This document shows positions 63,847 through 64,000 of a DNA stretch of 64,000 nucleotides, piece after piece. This stretch comes from Chaetoderma sp. LZ-2023a. Taxonomy: Eukaryota; Mollusca; Caudofoveata; Chaetodermatida; Chaetodermatidae. A model generated the notes under the pieces. That model made no database searches and was not told the origin of the DNA. It was given only the letters and a program-made list of their open reading frames with translations. The number at the start of each line of letters is the position of its first letter. Position 1 is the first letter of the stretch. The translations under genes were made by a program, and so were the position numbers. The stretch spans positions 91,254,579-91,318,578 of the forward strand of contig CM067369.1 in NCBI GenBank assembly GCA_034401795.1. The letters run 5' to 3'.

Positions 63847-64000
63847 CCTTAATGTTTTGACTGATTTCAACTAAATTTGGCAGGAAAGATTCTAAGCTGG
63901 TACCCTCCTAAAAATTTTTTTCAGAATTTTGATTGATAAAATTTTTGGTTGAAAATCTTAGATTTTATGAAAAATCTACCGGAAATGGTCAAAATGTTAC
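63847..64000 (+). repeat. Family G, continuation after DIRS B
   Basis: CTTAATGTTTTGACTGATTT, GGCAGGAAAGATTCTAAGC and TCAGAATTTTGATTG match the 34.9-36.0 kb tandem units. Confidence 0.75.

Overview
The window is animal nuclear DNA, AT-rich, with long repeat-filled introns. It comes from the middle of one host gene, a spectraplakin (the invertebrate counterpart of MACF1/dystonin and fly Short stop) on the + strand. I place 15 exons with consensus splice sites between 114 and 57895. They total 15,150 nt, keep one open frame of 5,050 codons across every junction, and include four phase-1 introns. Both ends of the gene lie outside the window: the actin-binding CH domains and most of the plakin domain upstream, and further spectrin repeats and any EF-hand/GAR tail downstream. 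The many DIRS elements, TTAA-type MITEs and AGGTCA-bearing tandem repeats suggest a marine invertebrate, perhaps a deuterostome such as a hemichordate. That guess is weak.

Exon layout: 114-197 and 15706-15933 encode the end of the plakin domain. 20420-32038 is one 11.6-kb exon (3,873 codons) holding a very long plakin-repeat array. 39971-40054 is a 28-codon spectrin-type exon. 42901-44323 is a 474-codon multi-spectrin-repeat exon, 45234-45389 is a Ser/Pro-rich linker cassette, and nine further exons (46509-57895) continue the spectrin rod. The 11.6-kb exon is phase 0 at both ends, so a rod isoform without plakin repeats could be made by skipping it.

Introns are packed with repeats. At 4301-13960 a DNA transposon with ~290-bp inverted repeats carries a degenerate antisense gene for an XPG/FEN1-like nuclease. 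It sits inside a TTAA-type MITE, and a DIRS retroelement (5604-12666) has inserted into its nuclease gene, giving three nested levels. A second, more decayed DIRS lies at about 58008-63846. The right end of a third is at 36501-37496, with the rest hidden in a 500-N assembly gap. Seventeen or so copies of a ~390-bp MITE (family A here), smaller families B, C and E, and about two dozen copies of a piggyBac-like palindromic MITE (family D) fill much of the rest. Tandem-repeat tracts, an ~860-bp long-inverted-repeat element, a GGGCCCCGC-ended element and several microsatellites complete the picture. Family letters are my own labels. No tRNA, rRNA, CRISPR or second host gene was seen.
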